Position numbers and translations under genes: made by a program
In this document: piece by piece, positions 45,901-59,046 of the stretch
How the letters are laid out: every line of letters starts with the position of its first letter
How positions within the stretch are numbered: position 1 is the stretch's first letter
NCBI GenBank assembly: GCA_013398055.1
Contig: VZRS01000486.1
Span: 108,429 to 172,428, forward strand
Direction: 5' to 3'
Length of the DNA: 64,000 nucleotides
Source of the DNA: Ifrita kowaldi
Lineage: Eukaryota; Chordata; Aves; Passeriformes; Cinclosomatidae
The notes under the pieces: generated by a model
The model's input: the letters and a program-made list of their open reading frames with translations, nothing else
Databases searched by the model: none
What the model was told of the DNA's origin: nothing

Positions 45901-48900
45901 CATCTCCTGTCCACTCCTGACAGCTTCCAAAGACTGTGCATGCAGCTGCATTCTGCCCTCACGGTCAAAGATCTGCCCATGACTGTTTTTGTACCACTGT
46001 CACACAAACTTCACAAGACAATTGTTAGAGGTGCCAGTCTTTCAATCACCTCCCTTCAGATTCCTCTCTTGCAGGTAGTCAACAAAAGCAGTATTTAACA
46101 TGTGCCTATCCGCAGATGATAGAGCACCTTTTCCCTCCGTAGCCAGAGTAACACACCAAACCTTTTCCTCAGCACGTGCCTTATCTTGGAGATTTGATAG
46201 TCTGAGCTTCATTTGCAAGTGATGCCTGGGCTGGCCTCTTTGCATTGTACTTCTGTGCAGGCAGGTTCATGGGGCTTTTTATTAGGGTTTTCCAATGAGC
46301 TTCTTTATTTTTTAATCAAAATGTTTATGTGATGGCTTCAAAACAGCTGTTTCACAGCTGAATGAGAGCTCCTTACATTTTGGCAGTGGCTCATGCACCT
46401 CTATTTTCAAGCTCCTGGTTATTGCCTTGCTGCCTATTATGGAGCTGCAGCAGAACTGAGACTGAGCACTTGTGGCTTGGCTGAATTACTGTCAGTACCC
46501 AGAGGCTGGCTGCTTTCACAGCTTAATTAAACTTCAGCAGTGTAATTTCGAAGCTCTGTAATTTAGGAATGCCTAAATTAAGACTCTTTATCCTTGAAGA
46601 TGATCTAGAAAGTGGATCATTCATTGTGCTGGGTTCCTGTGACCTGTCTTGCCTGGCAAGTCAGAAGTTGATGTTGATGACTTTGAGCATGGAAGTCCTC
46701 AGCACCTCCAGTGGAGCAGCTTTTGTTGTCACCACAGGCTAGGCTGGATATCTTCCAGTCAGGTCATTTCCTTCCTCCAGCAGGTCTTGGGAGTCAACAT
46801 GACTGAGAGTATCCCTCAGGTCACCTACCCTGGTCCAGTTGTGTGAGGGAGCAAATTTGGTTTAAACCTATTTTTGCACATCACTTTTTTACGCCCCAAA
46901 TACATAACTTATTGCCTGGCAGATGAAATTCTTAGCAAACCAGGCTTTCCCCCTCTCCAGTGCTCATTTTTGATTTGAGTGCCAAATATATATGAAGGCA
47001 GAAGCTTGGCAAGCCTTCTAGCATCAATTGTAAGAGAAGAAATACACAGTGAATTTCTGCTCCTGAGCTCTATAAATCTAGAGGCACTCCAGAGAAGACA
47101 ATTATGGGATTGTACTGGATTTAACACATTTTACTTAGGTAGAAAATCCAGTTTGCGATGTCAAAAACGATAAAACGTTTGAATGTTTGGACACAAACTT
47201 AGCGTCTCTAAGATTTCACACTTACCAGGCCTTTGGTTAGCATTGCCAGGCATTGATCTCTAAGTAGCATCAGCTCCTTACAGCACCTGCCCTCTTTCCC
47301 TTCAGTTGCTGTGAGGGAGCAGCTCTTTTATTCAGTGCTGAGCATGTCACCAGTCCTTGCTAAATTAGCGAGTGTAACATTAATTCAAGTAACATTCTCA
47401 AGGCACGTAGAAAGACAGGCTCAAGGTTACAGCAGAGGCCAACTGGCTGGGGAGCTACCAGTAGACGTACTGCAAAAGTCTGATCTAAATTTGAAAGAAT
47501 AAATATATAATTGTGTGAGAACAAACATGATGCGTGTCTAAGATTAAATATAGCCAGCTCCCAGGTAACATCTGATTAGAAAAGGCTTTTGCAGTACTTA
47601 ACACAAGGACTTTGAGCCTCACTGTCTTACAAGGTAAATGGACATATATATTGTAGCTTATTTTAGTGTTACTATGGTGAGGGAGAAGGACAAAGATATT
47701 TATTTCTCCATGAGGTTTTTACAGGGAAGTGCAAAGGGCCGTGCAGTCTGCTGCCCTAATCTCATCATTTACAGAAGTTGATATGTGAACCCTATCAAAG
47801 CTTGTGAAAGAAAACACATCCAAATCTCCCTTTCTGCATGCTACATCCCAGCCTCATTGTAACTGAGCCCTTCTAGCAGTCTCCTTCTCTGGCACTACAG
47901 AGCCAGAATAGTGTGGGGTGTTGGAAGGCATTATTCAAGTGTCCCACCAACTCTGAGTCATACTGTGACTCTGGCTAAATCCATGTTGTCCTTGTATCAG
48001 GCCAACTCATTATTTCCTCATTTTTATTGTTCCAGGACTTACAGCAGATTTTTTCAGCCTTCCTCCTTCACTTTCTTTCCAACCCTTTGTTTTTCATGTG
48101 GCTTTCCATGGAGTAATTTCTTTTTTATCAATAACTAGTTGACTATGATTCGATAATTGTTTTAGTGCATGGGTTTCCTCAAAGACGCTTAAATTCCATG
48201 TCAAGAAATGCTGTACAAACTCACTCTGTGCTGGGCAAACCAGCCATTTGGAAAAGCTCTAGGAGGAAATGATCATCTATATACTTGTGGATACATTGCC
48301 ACAGAGTTTGTTACTATGCCACATCTAGGAAAGAATGCAAGAGTTAGAGCAAGTCATGAGCATCTCTGTCCCTCTGTCTTTGGGGGAGTTAAGACATGGT
48401 CCTCAACAAGAATGACTGTTCATTTGTGTAACAGTGGGAAACTGATGTAACAGAGGAATCAGTGTGAGAAAGTTCAGTGTGAGATCCTATGAAAGGGGAG
48501 AAGGTATTTATTTACAGAATCTTTAAGCAACTTGATTTCATGCATTCACCCTCATTTTGCTGTAGAGTTAATTCTCTGACACTCGTATATTCTTGATCAC
48601 CAAATCCTAGAGTCCCAGTGGCCTGGCTAGGATCCCTCGAGCCTGACAGAAAGCAACAGGGATGCTGCTGCCATGCCCTCACTACAAGCCCTTGACTAGG
48701 GACAACAAAGTGGTTTCTGGACCGATCTGTCATTTCCCTTGGGAGGCATCAGCTGGTATGTATCATCACCTTTTAGCTCAGAATCCTGTTTACTTTGTTC
48801 TCCAGAAATGATAGGCCAGGTTGCTGCCCACTGCCTGTTTTTCCCTGTTTTCCACACATGTGTTTTCCGGACAGGGTAACAGGAAAGGCAAGGCATGTCT

Positions 48901-50884
48901 GACGCTGCAGCCTTGGTACCATCCTCCTGGGATCAGGATCCTGGGTCTGTTGCTGACAGGACATCTGTGTTGTCGCTGTTTTCAAAGTGCAGATCTTTGG
49001 CCTTGACATAAACAGAGCAATTCCTTAATTTTTCTGCAGGGAATGGTTTTCTGTGTTAACAAGTGTCTGTCCTGTTAACCCTCTGTTCTGCTGTTCCTGC
49101 TGGTGCTTTCACACATTTTGAGTCATTCTTAATTCACATCATCCTTCGCTTTGCCGATACAGATCTCTACAACTGCTGTAGACATTCCTGATGCCCTTTT
49201 ATTAGAATTCATAATCGCTCTAAAATACCTAATTTAATGCCCCTCCCCAGTCTTTGACAGCACACATATGAATGCTCTGTTGAAATGTATATGAAGCTTG
49301 TAAATGTAATATATCATACTTGGTGAAAGAAACTCTAAAATTTGGGGACACACATACTATATGTGCTAAAGCATAGACTTCTTGAAATGCTGAAATATGT
49401 GTGAAATAATGAAAACACGGAGGTAGCCAATATAAACAGCTTTAAAAAATACCAAAATTATGCCTGCCAAAATAGTAATGGAAAACTGATAGTCTGTATT
49501 TCCCATGACGTGCTGGAAGATTTGAACACACTGCTCCCACTGATGTCATGAAGTTACTGCTCTAAATTTACTGTTAGTAGGAGAAAACCAAACCATTCCT
49601 GGTTTAGTATATTTTCACTTGTTCCCAGCAATAGAAGGGTTATTGCTGACAGGAGGGAAAATGCTGACTCTACTTAAAACCTTGAAGTTGAGGTTTGCTA
49701 GTCCTGACCAGTGCTGGGTATGAAGTTGAGTTAGCAGTCAGTGTTTGGTGTGCAGCTACATGAGAGCATTAGACCTTTTGAAATGTAGGATAGCACAGTG
49801 AAGTCACTAATTAGTCTTTTGCAGGTGGTTATTAAACACCAATGCCAATCAACTGAAAACTGACCAGTAGGAGCTTGTATGCTCCTGGCTTTTAGCATAT
49901 TTTTAGCTACTCACTATCATTTGAAAGTAGAATCTTAAAATCTGTTCTTTTAGTAACCTTGTTCTTCCTTCTGTAACTCAATTAATTTGTGACACCGAGG
50001 CTAAAATGTGTTTCTGATGTCAGTGACTTCCGACACAGATGCAGGTAAATGGGATAGCCTGAAAACTCCAGCTGCATTAAGGGGAGAACAAAATTGCAAA
50101 TGTATGATACAGCACCTTAGAGAGAACAGAACTTTACTGATCTAGCAGTTTACTCTATGAGTGCTAATGCAGAGGAATGTTTTCTAGGGACAGGTATTTT
50201 GTCACCCGAGAGGACTGGAAGTTGCAATGTGGGATTTATTAGAGTTGGAGATAAACCAAATTTTGCATGAACTAGAACTGGCAGGTTTTTTTCCTAACGC
50301 TGTGACCTAATTAAAAAATGGAAGTTAAATGTGGTTAAGATGCCACAGAAGAGTGCAGTAAGAGATGCCACACACTGTCCTATGTACAATGTTAATGCAG
50401 AATCCTTGTTCTTGATTTAGCATGCAAACATACAGCCATGGTCTGTGTCAGCTTTTGTAACCACACACTTTCTGTCTTTTTCAGAGCTTGGACTGGACTC
50501 TGGTACAGCACTCACAATTGTACATTGTACAGAAGTGCATGAAAAACTTGTTTTTAAAAAATTTGTTGTGGAAATCAGAATCAGAAAATTCAGGACTATC
50601 TGTTCCTGCCTCTGCTATAGAACACCTATGTATCAACCTAATTACTCCAATCAAAGTGCTCCTAATTTTCTAATGTCAAATATTTGCTGGGTAGTTCTAG
50701 GGAGCTGAAACACTGAGGACTTCCATGTTGCAGCTGAAGTTTGCTGTATGTGTCTATACATATACCCTCAGAAATGGTGCTGGTATTGATATCCAAGCTG
50801 GCTCATTTTCAATTAATTCTGATAAACCTGCAGTGTTATGTACATTTATATACATATAATGCATAAGTGTCCACACACATGTAC
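45901..50884. other. Intergenic, nothing recognised
   Basis: About 5 kb without a recognised gene, RNA or repeat family. Only short chance frames are present. Confidence 0.5.
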
Positions 50885-51400
50885 ATAGAATCATGGAATT
50901 GCCTGGCTAGGAAGGAATCTTAAAAGATCATCTTGTTCCAACCCCCTGCCATGGGCAGGGACACTTTTCACTAGACCAGGTTACTCAGAGCTCCATCCAA
51001 CCCGGCCTTAAACACTTCCAGGGATGAGGCATCCACAACTTCTCTGGGCAAACTACTCCAGTGCCTCACCACCCTCACAGCAAAGAATTTTTTCCTAATA
51101 TCTAATGGAAGCCTACTCTGTCAGTTGGAATCCATTCCCTCTTGTCCTGTCACTCCATGATCTTGTAGTAAGTCCCTCTCCGTCTTTCCCATAGGCTCCC
51201 TTCAGGTGCTGAAAGGCCACCATTAGGCCACCCTGAAGCCTTCTCTTCTCCAGGCTGAACAATCCCAATTCTCTCAATCTTTCCTTGTAGGAGATGTGTT
51301 CTATCCCTCTAAATTATCTTGGTGGACTCCTCTGGGCTCGCTCCAACAGGTCCATGTCCTTCCTGCACTGAGGACCCCAGAGCTGGGCGCTGTACATGTA
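50885..51400 (-). mobile_element. CR1 LINE, about 515-base 3' fragment
   Basis: Starts ATAGAATCATGGAATTG and continues with CR1 blocks: CATGGGCAGGGACACTTTTC, CTCCATCCAACCCGGCC, ATTCCCTCTTGTCCTGTC, CTTCTCTTCTCCAGGCTGAA and CAGAGCTGGGCGCTGTA. Longest non-pol CR1 piece in the window. Confidence 0.95.
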
Positions 51401-51669
51401 TGTGTGTGAGCTGCAGGATTTTCAGAATGAAAACGAGCTCGTTTGGGTACCAGTAGCACTCCTGTGGTAAGCACAATCTTCCCTGTCAGTCATAAACCAA
51501 TTTCTTCATGACTGGGACACCAGAACTTGCCAGTTAGTTGGTGAGACATGTTTGTGCCTTAATGTTTTCTTCAGCCTTCAGAAGCCCTGGTTATGATGCC
51601 TTAGGTTTTAACTTTCATATTTTTCAAATCCTGTGCTGCTCAGTGCGTAACTCTGAAGTTTCTTGTAGC

Positions 51670-52048
51670 CTGTTAATTTCTGCTCTCTCGTGCTAGTTAG
51701 ACATAACAAAGCCTCTCCAGGCCTGCTCTCCAAGGATACCCAGACTGTCCTAGGCCCAAAATGTGTAAACCAAAAACCTCTGAAAGGGGGGCAAGCTGAG
51801 GGGAATTACATCTTTAAACTGAAGCTTTAATTGGAGAATTAACCCTGATATGCAAATGAACCAAACCTATAAAAGTGTGAAGAACTTGTGACCTGTTGTC
51901 CATCATGGGGTCCATCTTGGCAGCAGCCTCTGGCTCCCCAGGGGGTACCTTTGAAGGCCTTTACAATAAATACCTACCTTTATTCCCTTATTCTGTCTAG
52001 TCTCTGTTTTTAGGTGGCCTCTCAGGGTTACTCTGCGGGTTACTCTGC
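51670..52048 (+). mobile_element. Putative solo LTR of a second ERV family
   Basis: Promoter and polyadenylation signals are ordered and spaced as in a retroviral LTR: octamer ATGCAAAT at 51850-51857, TATAAAAG at 51868-51875, and AATAAA at 51965-51970. A T- and GT-rich stretch follows and the element ends near a CA at 52048. The end has GGGTTACTCTGC in two tandem copies. The 5' boundary is uncertain and no target-site duplication was identified. It differs from the LTRs at 24.2 and 58.5 kb. Confidence 0.65.
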
Positions 52049-54084
52049 AAGTGCTGAAGGCTTTCTCTGTCAACTGAGTATGCCCTACTGAGAAGGAAGA
52101 ATATAACCTTATCAGAAAATTGATTAAATGTGTTTGCCTAGGACTCCTATGTTAGAGTAAGATGCCCATGAAATGACCATGGAAAAACAGTTTTATTCAG
52201 TGCACTTAAAGTAAAACAAACAGTAGTTTAGAAAAGGCATTGTAGCCACCAGTCCATTACACAGCAAACATGGCAAGTACTGAATTTACTATAAAAGCAT
52301 CCACCAACCAGAGAAGCAGAAAGAAGAAAAATATGAACAGCCCCCCCCCGCCAGCAGCCCCCCAGTGTGAACAAGGTTAAGAAGCATTTGTGCAAATGGA
52401 TATATTTCTGGCTTGGAGCCAACTGGGGAGAGAAAGCAATTGCTATAGATAGAATCCCAGAAGGTGTAACAGAAGCTGCAGCAGGCTGTTGGAGCCTGAA
52501 GTATGTCAAGAATGAGGTTAGCAATTAGTAATTCCAGAGACCTTTAAGTGGAGTCTGCTCACAGGTAGCAGACTCCACAGAATTGTAAACATGGAAGCCA
52601 TTGCTGGTGTTCTTCTACTACTTGTGACAGTATGTATAAACATTTTTGATTTACTAAGAGAAGGACACTTCAACACACGTTTAAGGGTCCTGGCCACTTG
52701 ACAGCAGCAGGCTTTAAATTCCACAGATGTAGAAGTATCTTTTCCCTGTCATTAAAACTCTTGCCTCTGAAGGAACATTACCAGAGGAACTGATCTTGAT
52801 CAAATACAAATTTTACACATGGCATATTCCAATTTTTTAAATCCAGAACTAAGTTCACTTTTCCAGTAAAATACTATTGTATTTTTTTTTTTCTGCACAG
52901 GCACACGACAACATCATGTTCTCTATTCAGACAGTACATACATCTATCCCTTTGTTTCCATGTAAAGAAATATAGGGACAGGCTTTTGGCCAATCAGCCT
53001 ATAGCAACAGCTGCTGCTCTAACACAGTTATTTTGTTATCTGTAACTCCCACTGTAACTCAGCTGGGCCTGCTCAGCACAACAAACACAACTGTACATAA
53101 CAACAATGTGTTTCTGAGGTAGTAATGTCTTAACCGCTCTTAAATCACTAATTTTTTGAACATTTCACACATATATTACAAATAAAAGGGAAAGTTGGGT
53201 ACAAACAAAAAATACACCATCTAGGATTAGTGAAAGAAAAGATCATTATGGAGGTAGAGGTGTAAACCTGTGAAGCTTACAGAAGGCCAAACCTGTCATA
53301 CCCCCAAACCTCAGACTTGTTTGCCCCTAAGAATGGTTAACAGTTTTCAGCAATGTATAATTAGGGATGAATAAAATAACTTTGACACTGGAAAACTACA
53401 TTTCTCAAAGCAGCAGTTTCAGTTAATTGAATCGTTATCTTTCTTGCTTCTTCTTGAGCTAAGGCATCCAGTGGTTTACTATAAAATGAGCCTGTATACA
53501 AATGCCTTCAATTAGTGGTTATTTTGAGGAGAGTTAATGTTCTGCAAAAAAGCAAATAACCCTTTTCCCTTTTGAGATGATTGCATATTCAGGCCTCTGT
53601 GAATTATGAAAAGTGATGACTACTTGGAGGTGACAACTTTTTGTGAGGTGTACAATTACACGAGGTACAAAGAGAAATCACCAAGAAGCTTAAAGTGGCC
53701 TCTTTTATAACATATTCTTACAAACCTTCACACAGCACTTAAAAATGTGTGAAGACATTACACATAACAAGAGTCAGACACAGGCTATCATAAAGGTTTT
53801 GGAAAGACTACAGCCTAACTTAATGATTAACAAATATGCCTAAAACTGCAGAGTACTTGTTTTAATAATAAAATACTACTTTAAAGCAGATCTTCAGGCA
53901 TTTGATCTGACTGCCACCCATCTTCTTGGGAAGAATATTCTTCTAAAGATCTACAACCTGACTGTCAGATTGCCAGCTCTTTCATCAGTGTAAGCTCCTC
54001 AGTCTCCACAATTTGGGCCGCTAGCAATTATTTCCATAATGTTTGCAAGAGTTAAAATAGTTTATGTGTGCAAAGCACTGGATT
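52049..54084. other. Intergenic, AT-rich
   Basis: No gene recognised. A C9 run is at 52341-52349. A reverse AATAAA at 52192-52197 marks where an antisense transcript could end. Confidence 0.45.
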
Positions 54085-54265
54085 AGATCTCAGAAATCTG
54101 GATTTTGTTCTTGTTTCTGTAAGTCACCCAGATGGGTAATCTGCAAGGTTACCACTCTATTCCTCGGTTTCTTCATCTGTAAAATGGGGATAATTATATT
54201 CACTAGCTTTTAAAAAACACTTCAAGAAGTACATGGTTAATGATTAAGCAGTGTGGATTATCCCC
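54085..54265 (+). repeat. MIR-like SINE relic
   Basis: CTCGGTTTCTTCATCTGTAA followed by AATGGGGATAATTATATTC matches the MIR core (CTCAGTTTCCTCATCTGTAA then AATGGGGATAATAATA). Upstream TCAGAAATCTGGATT and downstream ACTTCAAGAAGTACATGG fit the flanking MIR body less closely. MIR is an ancient amniote tRNA-derived SINE, so an eroded copy in a bird is expected but uncommon. Confidence 0.7.
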
Positions 54266-57200
54266 AATGAGTAACACACAGCTGCTAATACACACTTATT
54301 CACTTTCATATTAACATCTTTATTTAAATATTCGCAAAACACTCATTTTGTCAAACAGTAACTGCAAAGAAGCTTTTATCCAGCACAAGTGTAATTAGAA
54401 TAGTAGAGAAGTGATGAGACTTTGAGCTCAAGGGACTATCTGGTATTTTAAGTTCAAGTAACTGCAGTAGCAAAAAGGGTTTCCAATTCAAGTCTGCCCT
54501 CCGCTGGCAGAACACTGCTAATAAATTTTGGATCAATAGTGTCTTTCTGTAATAAAGTGAAGGAACTATATTAATAGAGGCTGATACATTTATTAATTGA
54601 CACCCTTATTCAGCATTTATAAAAATTTTGTAATAGTAGTTGAATGATTTGTAATTTTTTTTTTTAAGTCCCATCTAGGCTCCCTGTCAGATTCATGTTC
54701 TATAGGATTTCAGAAGTCCATCACTTTATCATCCATATTAGAGTTGCTGGACTTAAAATACAACATGTGAAGTAACATCCTGCATGTGGCTTTAAAGAAA
54801 TTTAATAAAAAAACTACAGAAAAAGTATTTTGCTTGATACAATTAATGACTCTAATAGATAGTGCTGTATGTATTAGTAAAGTACTAATGCCCTAAAAGA
54901 GAGCAGGATCAGTCCAGTCTAGTACTCTCACTAAAAGCAGCCTGTCCCCTTAAAATAGGAGGGGAAAAAAGCAGACCATTTACTACTGTGTTTATTTTAG
55001 AAAGAATTTTCCATCACAAATACCACACACAAACAACTCATCTCTTAACTCAGGACAACTCATTTTCCTTTCTATTTTTAAAGAAGGAAGGTAATTGGGG
55101 TGTGGGGAACTATCTTATTTATACTTACTCACACAGATTCATCTAGAACGATTTCAAACCCAAGGTGACATTGGTGTCTGAAATACAAAATCTGTATCAT
55201 TATGGGCTGGATGATGTGATTGAGCTGAAAAGCCTCTGGTTCATGTATCTTGTCATCTTCATGCTTTGTTACACATAACAGCATTTAATCTCTTGTGACT
55301 GCTACCTAAATCTAAAATAAAAGAGTACAATATTGCTTCTTCAGATGTGTACTTAATATACACTTGAAAAAAGGGAAAAAATAAAAGTATTACAGAAGTG
55401 GCATTTTATTTGGACCATTTAAATGCTTGGAAATCAGGGTCAGATTCACATCTTGTGCCAAATGTGCCTAAGAGGCTTTATAAAGCACAACATAAGGAAC
55501 TTTCACCCATCTTTCACCCAACTTTCATTCAAGTTCCTTGAATGTCCTCTGCATCTGCTAGAATTCTTGCTTAAATGGTTCTCATTCAAAAATGAAACCT
55601 TTAGGAGTCCATTAACATTCTACAAGAAGCAGCAAAAGGCACGCAACTAATCTGCCATTATGGGTTTGGGGTTGGTTTGTTTGTTTGTTTGTTCATTTTT
55701 ATTTCTTCTTTTTCTTTTTGCTCTAGGCAGGAAGCTATGGAAAAAAACTACTGAAATCTCATTAATTACTCTAGTACCTACTGCTACAAATCACCCTCTT
55801 AAACAGGACTCCAAAAAAACCAGCATCTAAAATGACTAAAATGCAGTTGTTCTGCATTTCTAGGAGATTAAGGTTTGAGATTTTTAATAATCCTAACTGA
55901 AAAGCAGCAGCATTGATTGAAACCCTGATAGGTATTTCCCTGAAAGGTCATTTGTTTTCTGTGCAATAGTGGAAAGAGTCTTAGATGAACTTACAGGCAT
56001 GTGAATCAGGCTGTCAATATACAGAGAAGACACACTTGTGTGTCTACTTGACAATGTTTTGAAGTTAGTAAAATCTAACAACGCTTGTCTAGGCTAAATA
56101 TGGCATGCGAATACACTAAAATAGACAAAGTATGGACAGAAATTATGCATGAAAGGCAAAAGGGAAGCATTTTAAGAGACTAAATTTTATTTTAATAGAA
56201 TAGTAAAAACTTCATTAACCACGAGTTGCACTTCATTTAATCTTGATGGCACCAGATGAGACTTGGAAAGGAAGAAAAGAGCTTTCCTTGATCGCCTTCT
56301 GGTATCTAGGAAAAGCCTTAATTAGTCCTCATTATAATACTAAATTACTGATTCTCATCTTCCATGTGCTGAAGATCTCAAAGAATTTTCAGTGAAATCT
56401 GAACTACTGAAATGCAAAAACTACAGACAGACATAAATGTTGACATTTTTGTCCATACGGGTTGAATTTCCAAATTCTGAAAGGCAGCCCTTGCTGCAGT
56501 GTCACCTTCAGCAGGAAGCTCAGGCAGCACGCCCTGTCGGGGCTTGGCCGGAGGAGGTGTGAACTGCTCCTCACCTTGCTGGTCATGGTTAGGTCGTGCT
56601 GAATTAGGAATATGACAAAAGCTTTGTCCTTAAGTTTCTGAAGTCAATCAGTCAAAGTGAACAATGAAGATAAATTTGTACCTATGTTCAGTTTAACTAA
56701 ATAATTAGTTCAACGTTTAGATATGCTATGAATTATTCAGTTTGTACATATACATGACCCATTTCCTTTGTTGACTGGGCAATCTTATTCAAGATCTGAA
56801 AATACACGTATTTTTACCTTTCCTTTTATGTTCTGGACTCTGTAATTTGTATTACAAATTGTTAAAAACTATTATAATGACAACACCAAAACCTGGATTG
56901 TGCTATGGTTCAAATTCTATTGAAATTAAAGCTATACTAAATTAAACTTTAATTTAAACTTTGGAAAAAAAATCTTAGTTTCAACAAACACCCTTCTTGT
57001 TTTGGAAGTTACAACAAAAAAGAATACTTAAGGATATACACAATAACTGAAACTACATATAATTTGTTTAACTGGGACTTAAGACAAAGCCCAGAACAAA
57101 CTGGCAAAAAATCAACACAGACCTGTTTCAGATCCACCAGGCATATTTCAACTCAGAGGTTCTTCTTTTTGCTTTACTACATGTTTTCTCTTAGCTTATA

Positions 57201-58450
57201 ACCAGAGTTAATTAGTAGCTTGTTGTATACATTTATCTTGCAAAATCTGAGAGTGCATCCAAAAGCTCAATTGTAAATCAGTGAAGCGAGTGCTGTGTAT
57301 CTATCAGTTACATTTTCAAATATTTCATTGTCAGAAAAAATTGTTTCAGCAGCATGTTTATTTTTTGTAGTTGGATGCTAAGGAAGACTATTACAAGACT
57401 CAATGAAGAGAGAAAGAGGAATATGACATAGTTACAATTATTATTTTTCAAATGCTGCAATTTGATGTTCTGTATCAGAGAGAAATATTTCACTTTCACA
57501 TGCAATGCTGTCAACTGATTGCAAAGACTCACATTATCAGTTTCATGGTTGTTTCACCAAAATATAATTTACTAAGGTTGGAATTGGCATAAAGGCAAGT
57601 ATACAAGCAAAGACTTTTGAAAATCAGAATATATTCATTGTTTTCCTCATCTTGTTTAAATCATAGTAAAAATTTGCCTAAAGCATCTTTTAAGTCCTTT
57701 AAAATCTTTATAGATGTGTGCTGTTAAAACAACATATTCTTCAGCAACAAAAATCTATTTGAGATCTGTTGACAAAGGAAAGGTTTACATTGAAATATCT
57801 TTAGAGGAAAATCCTCCTAGAGTTTCCAAAACCTTTGCTGCTCAGCTGCTAAAAAAAGAGCTTAATTTAAAAACAACGAATGAGTAAACATGGGTATTAG
57901 TTTTGGCCTCAGAAAATCCTTTTATTCATCAGACTTTTGCGTATCACTGAAAGTATGTAAGGAATCAGATTATTGTTTTCATCCTTGGCCAAGTACTGCA
58001 ATCATAAAAACATGCATTGAAGAACTGTTGCTGTCTGTAGAAAAACTATCTATGGTAAAAAGTAGCAGTATCTCTAAGGGTAACACTTAATTTTCATTAT
58101 TAAGTAAAGATGGGGAGAATGGGAAAGTCACGCTTCAAACAACACTACAGTTGTGAAGCAGGTAATATTCAGTTTTTAAGCACATCAACAGTTCTTCTCA
58201 GAGGTCTCTAAAAGCATTTGATGAGGTTCTTTCAATGCTGTCTCACCTCAGGCTGCTGTTCCTCCTTCCCTGGCCTCAGAAGCTGTAATGAAAAATAATG
58301 AGATTATGACTCCATGTTACCACTCAGTTTTGGTTTATTTTAAAATAAATAAATCGTACAGTTACTGTATTGAATATATAAAATTACTACACTTTGCTTT
58401 TTGTTCCTGCCACTCTGATCATTCTACTAATTTTCTAGACAGGCATCTGG
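54266..58450. other. Intergenic, AT-rich, nothing recognised
   Basis: About 4.2 kb of AT-rich sequence without a recognised gene or repeat family, apart from a (GTTT)n run near 55675-55695. Confidence 0.45.
55675..55695. repeat. Tetranucleotide microsatellite (GTTT)n
   Basis: Five tandem TTTG units in a T-rich context. Confidence 0.9.
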
Positions 58451-59046
58451 TGTGGTTTAACCCCGGCCAGCAGCCAAGCCCCACACAGCTGCCTGCTCAC
58501 TGTGCCTCACAACCACTGGGATCAGGGAGAGAAACAGAAAGGTAAAAGCCAGGAAACTCGTGTGTTGAGATAAAGACAGTTTAATAGGGAAAGTAAAAGC
58601 TGTGCACACAAGCAAAGCCAAACAAGGAATTCATTCACTGCTGCCCATGGGCAGGCAGGTGCTCAGCCATCTCCTGGAGAGCAGGGCCCCATCACATCTA
58701 ACAGTTACTTGGGAAGACAAGCACCATCACTGCAAACATCCCGCCCTTCCTGCTTCTTCCCCCCTCTTTATATACTGAGCATGATGCCACATGGTTGGGA
58801 ATGACCCTTTGGTCAGTTGGGGTCACCTGTCCTGGCTGTGTCTCCTCCCAGCCTCTCATGCACCCCCAGTCCCTCACCAGCGTTACAGTATGAAAAGCAG
58901 AAAAGGCCTTGGCTCTGTGCACGCCCTGCTCAGCAATAACAAAAACATCTCTGTATCATCAACCTGTGTTCAGCACAAATCCAAAACACAGCCCCATACT
59001 AGCCACTGGGAAGAAAATTACCTCTACCTCAGCTAAAACCAGCACA
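58451..59046 (-). mobile_element. Solo LTR of an avian ERV, well-preserved copy
   Basis: Runs from TGTGGTTTAACCCCGGCC to AAAACCAGCACA. On the minus strand it starts TGTGCTGGTTTT, has a TATATAAAG box (58767-58775), then ATTAAACTGTC (complement at about 58578-58588) as a poly(A) signal, and ends CCACA. The order fits U3-R-U5, so sense is minus. TCTGG occurs directly 5' (58446-58450) and again 3 bases past the other end (59050-59054), a possible target-site duplication with a shifted boundary. No internal genes. Confidence 0.85.
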
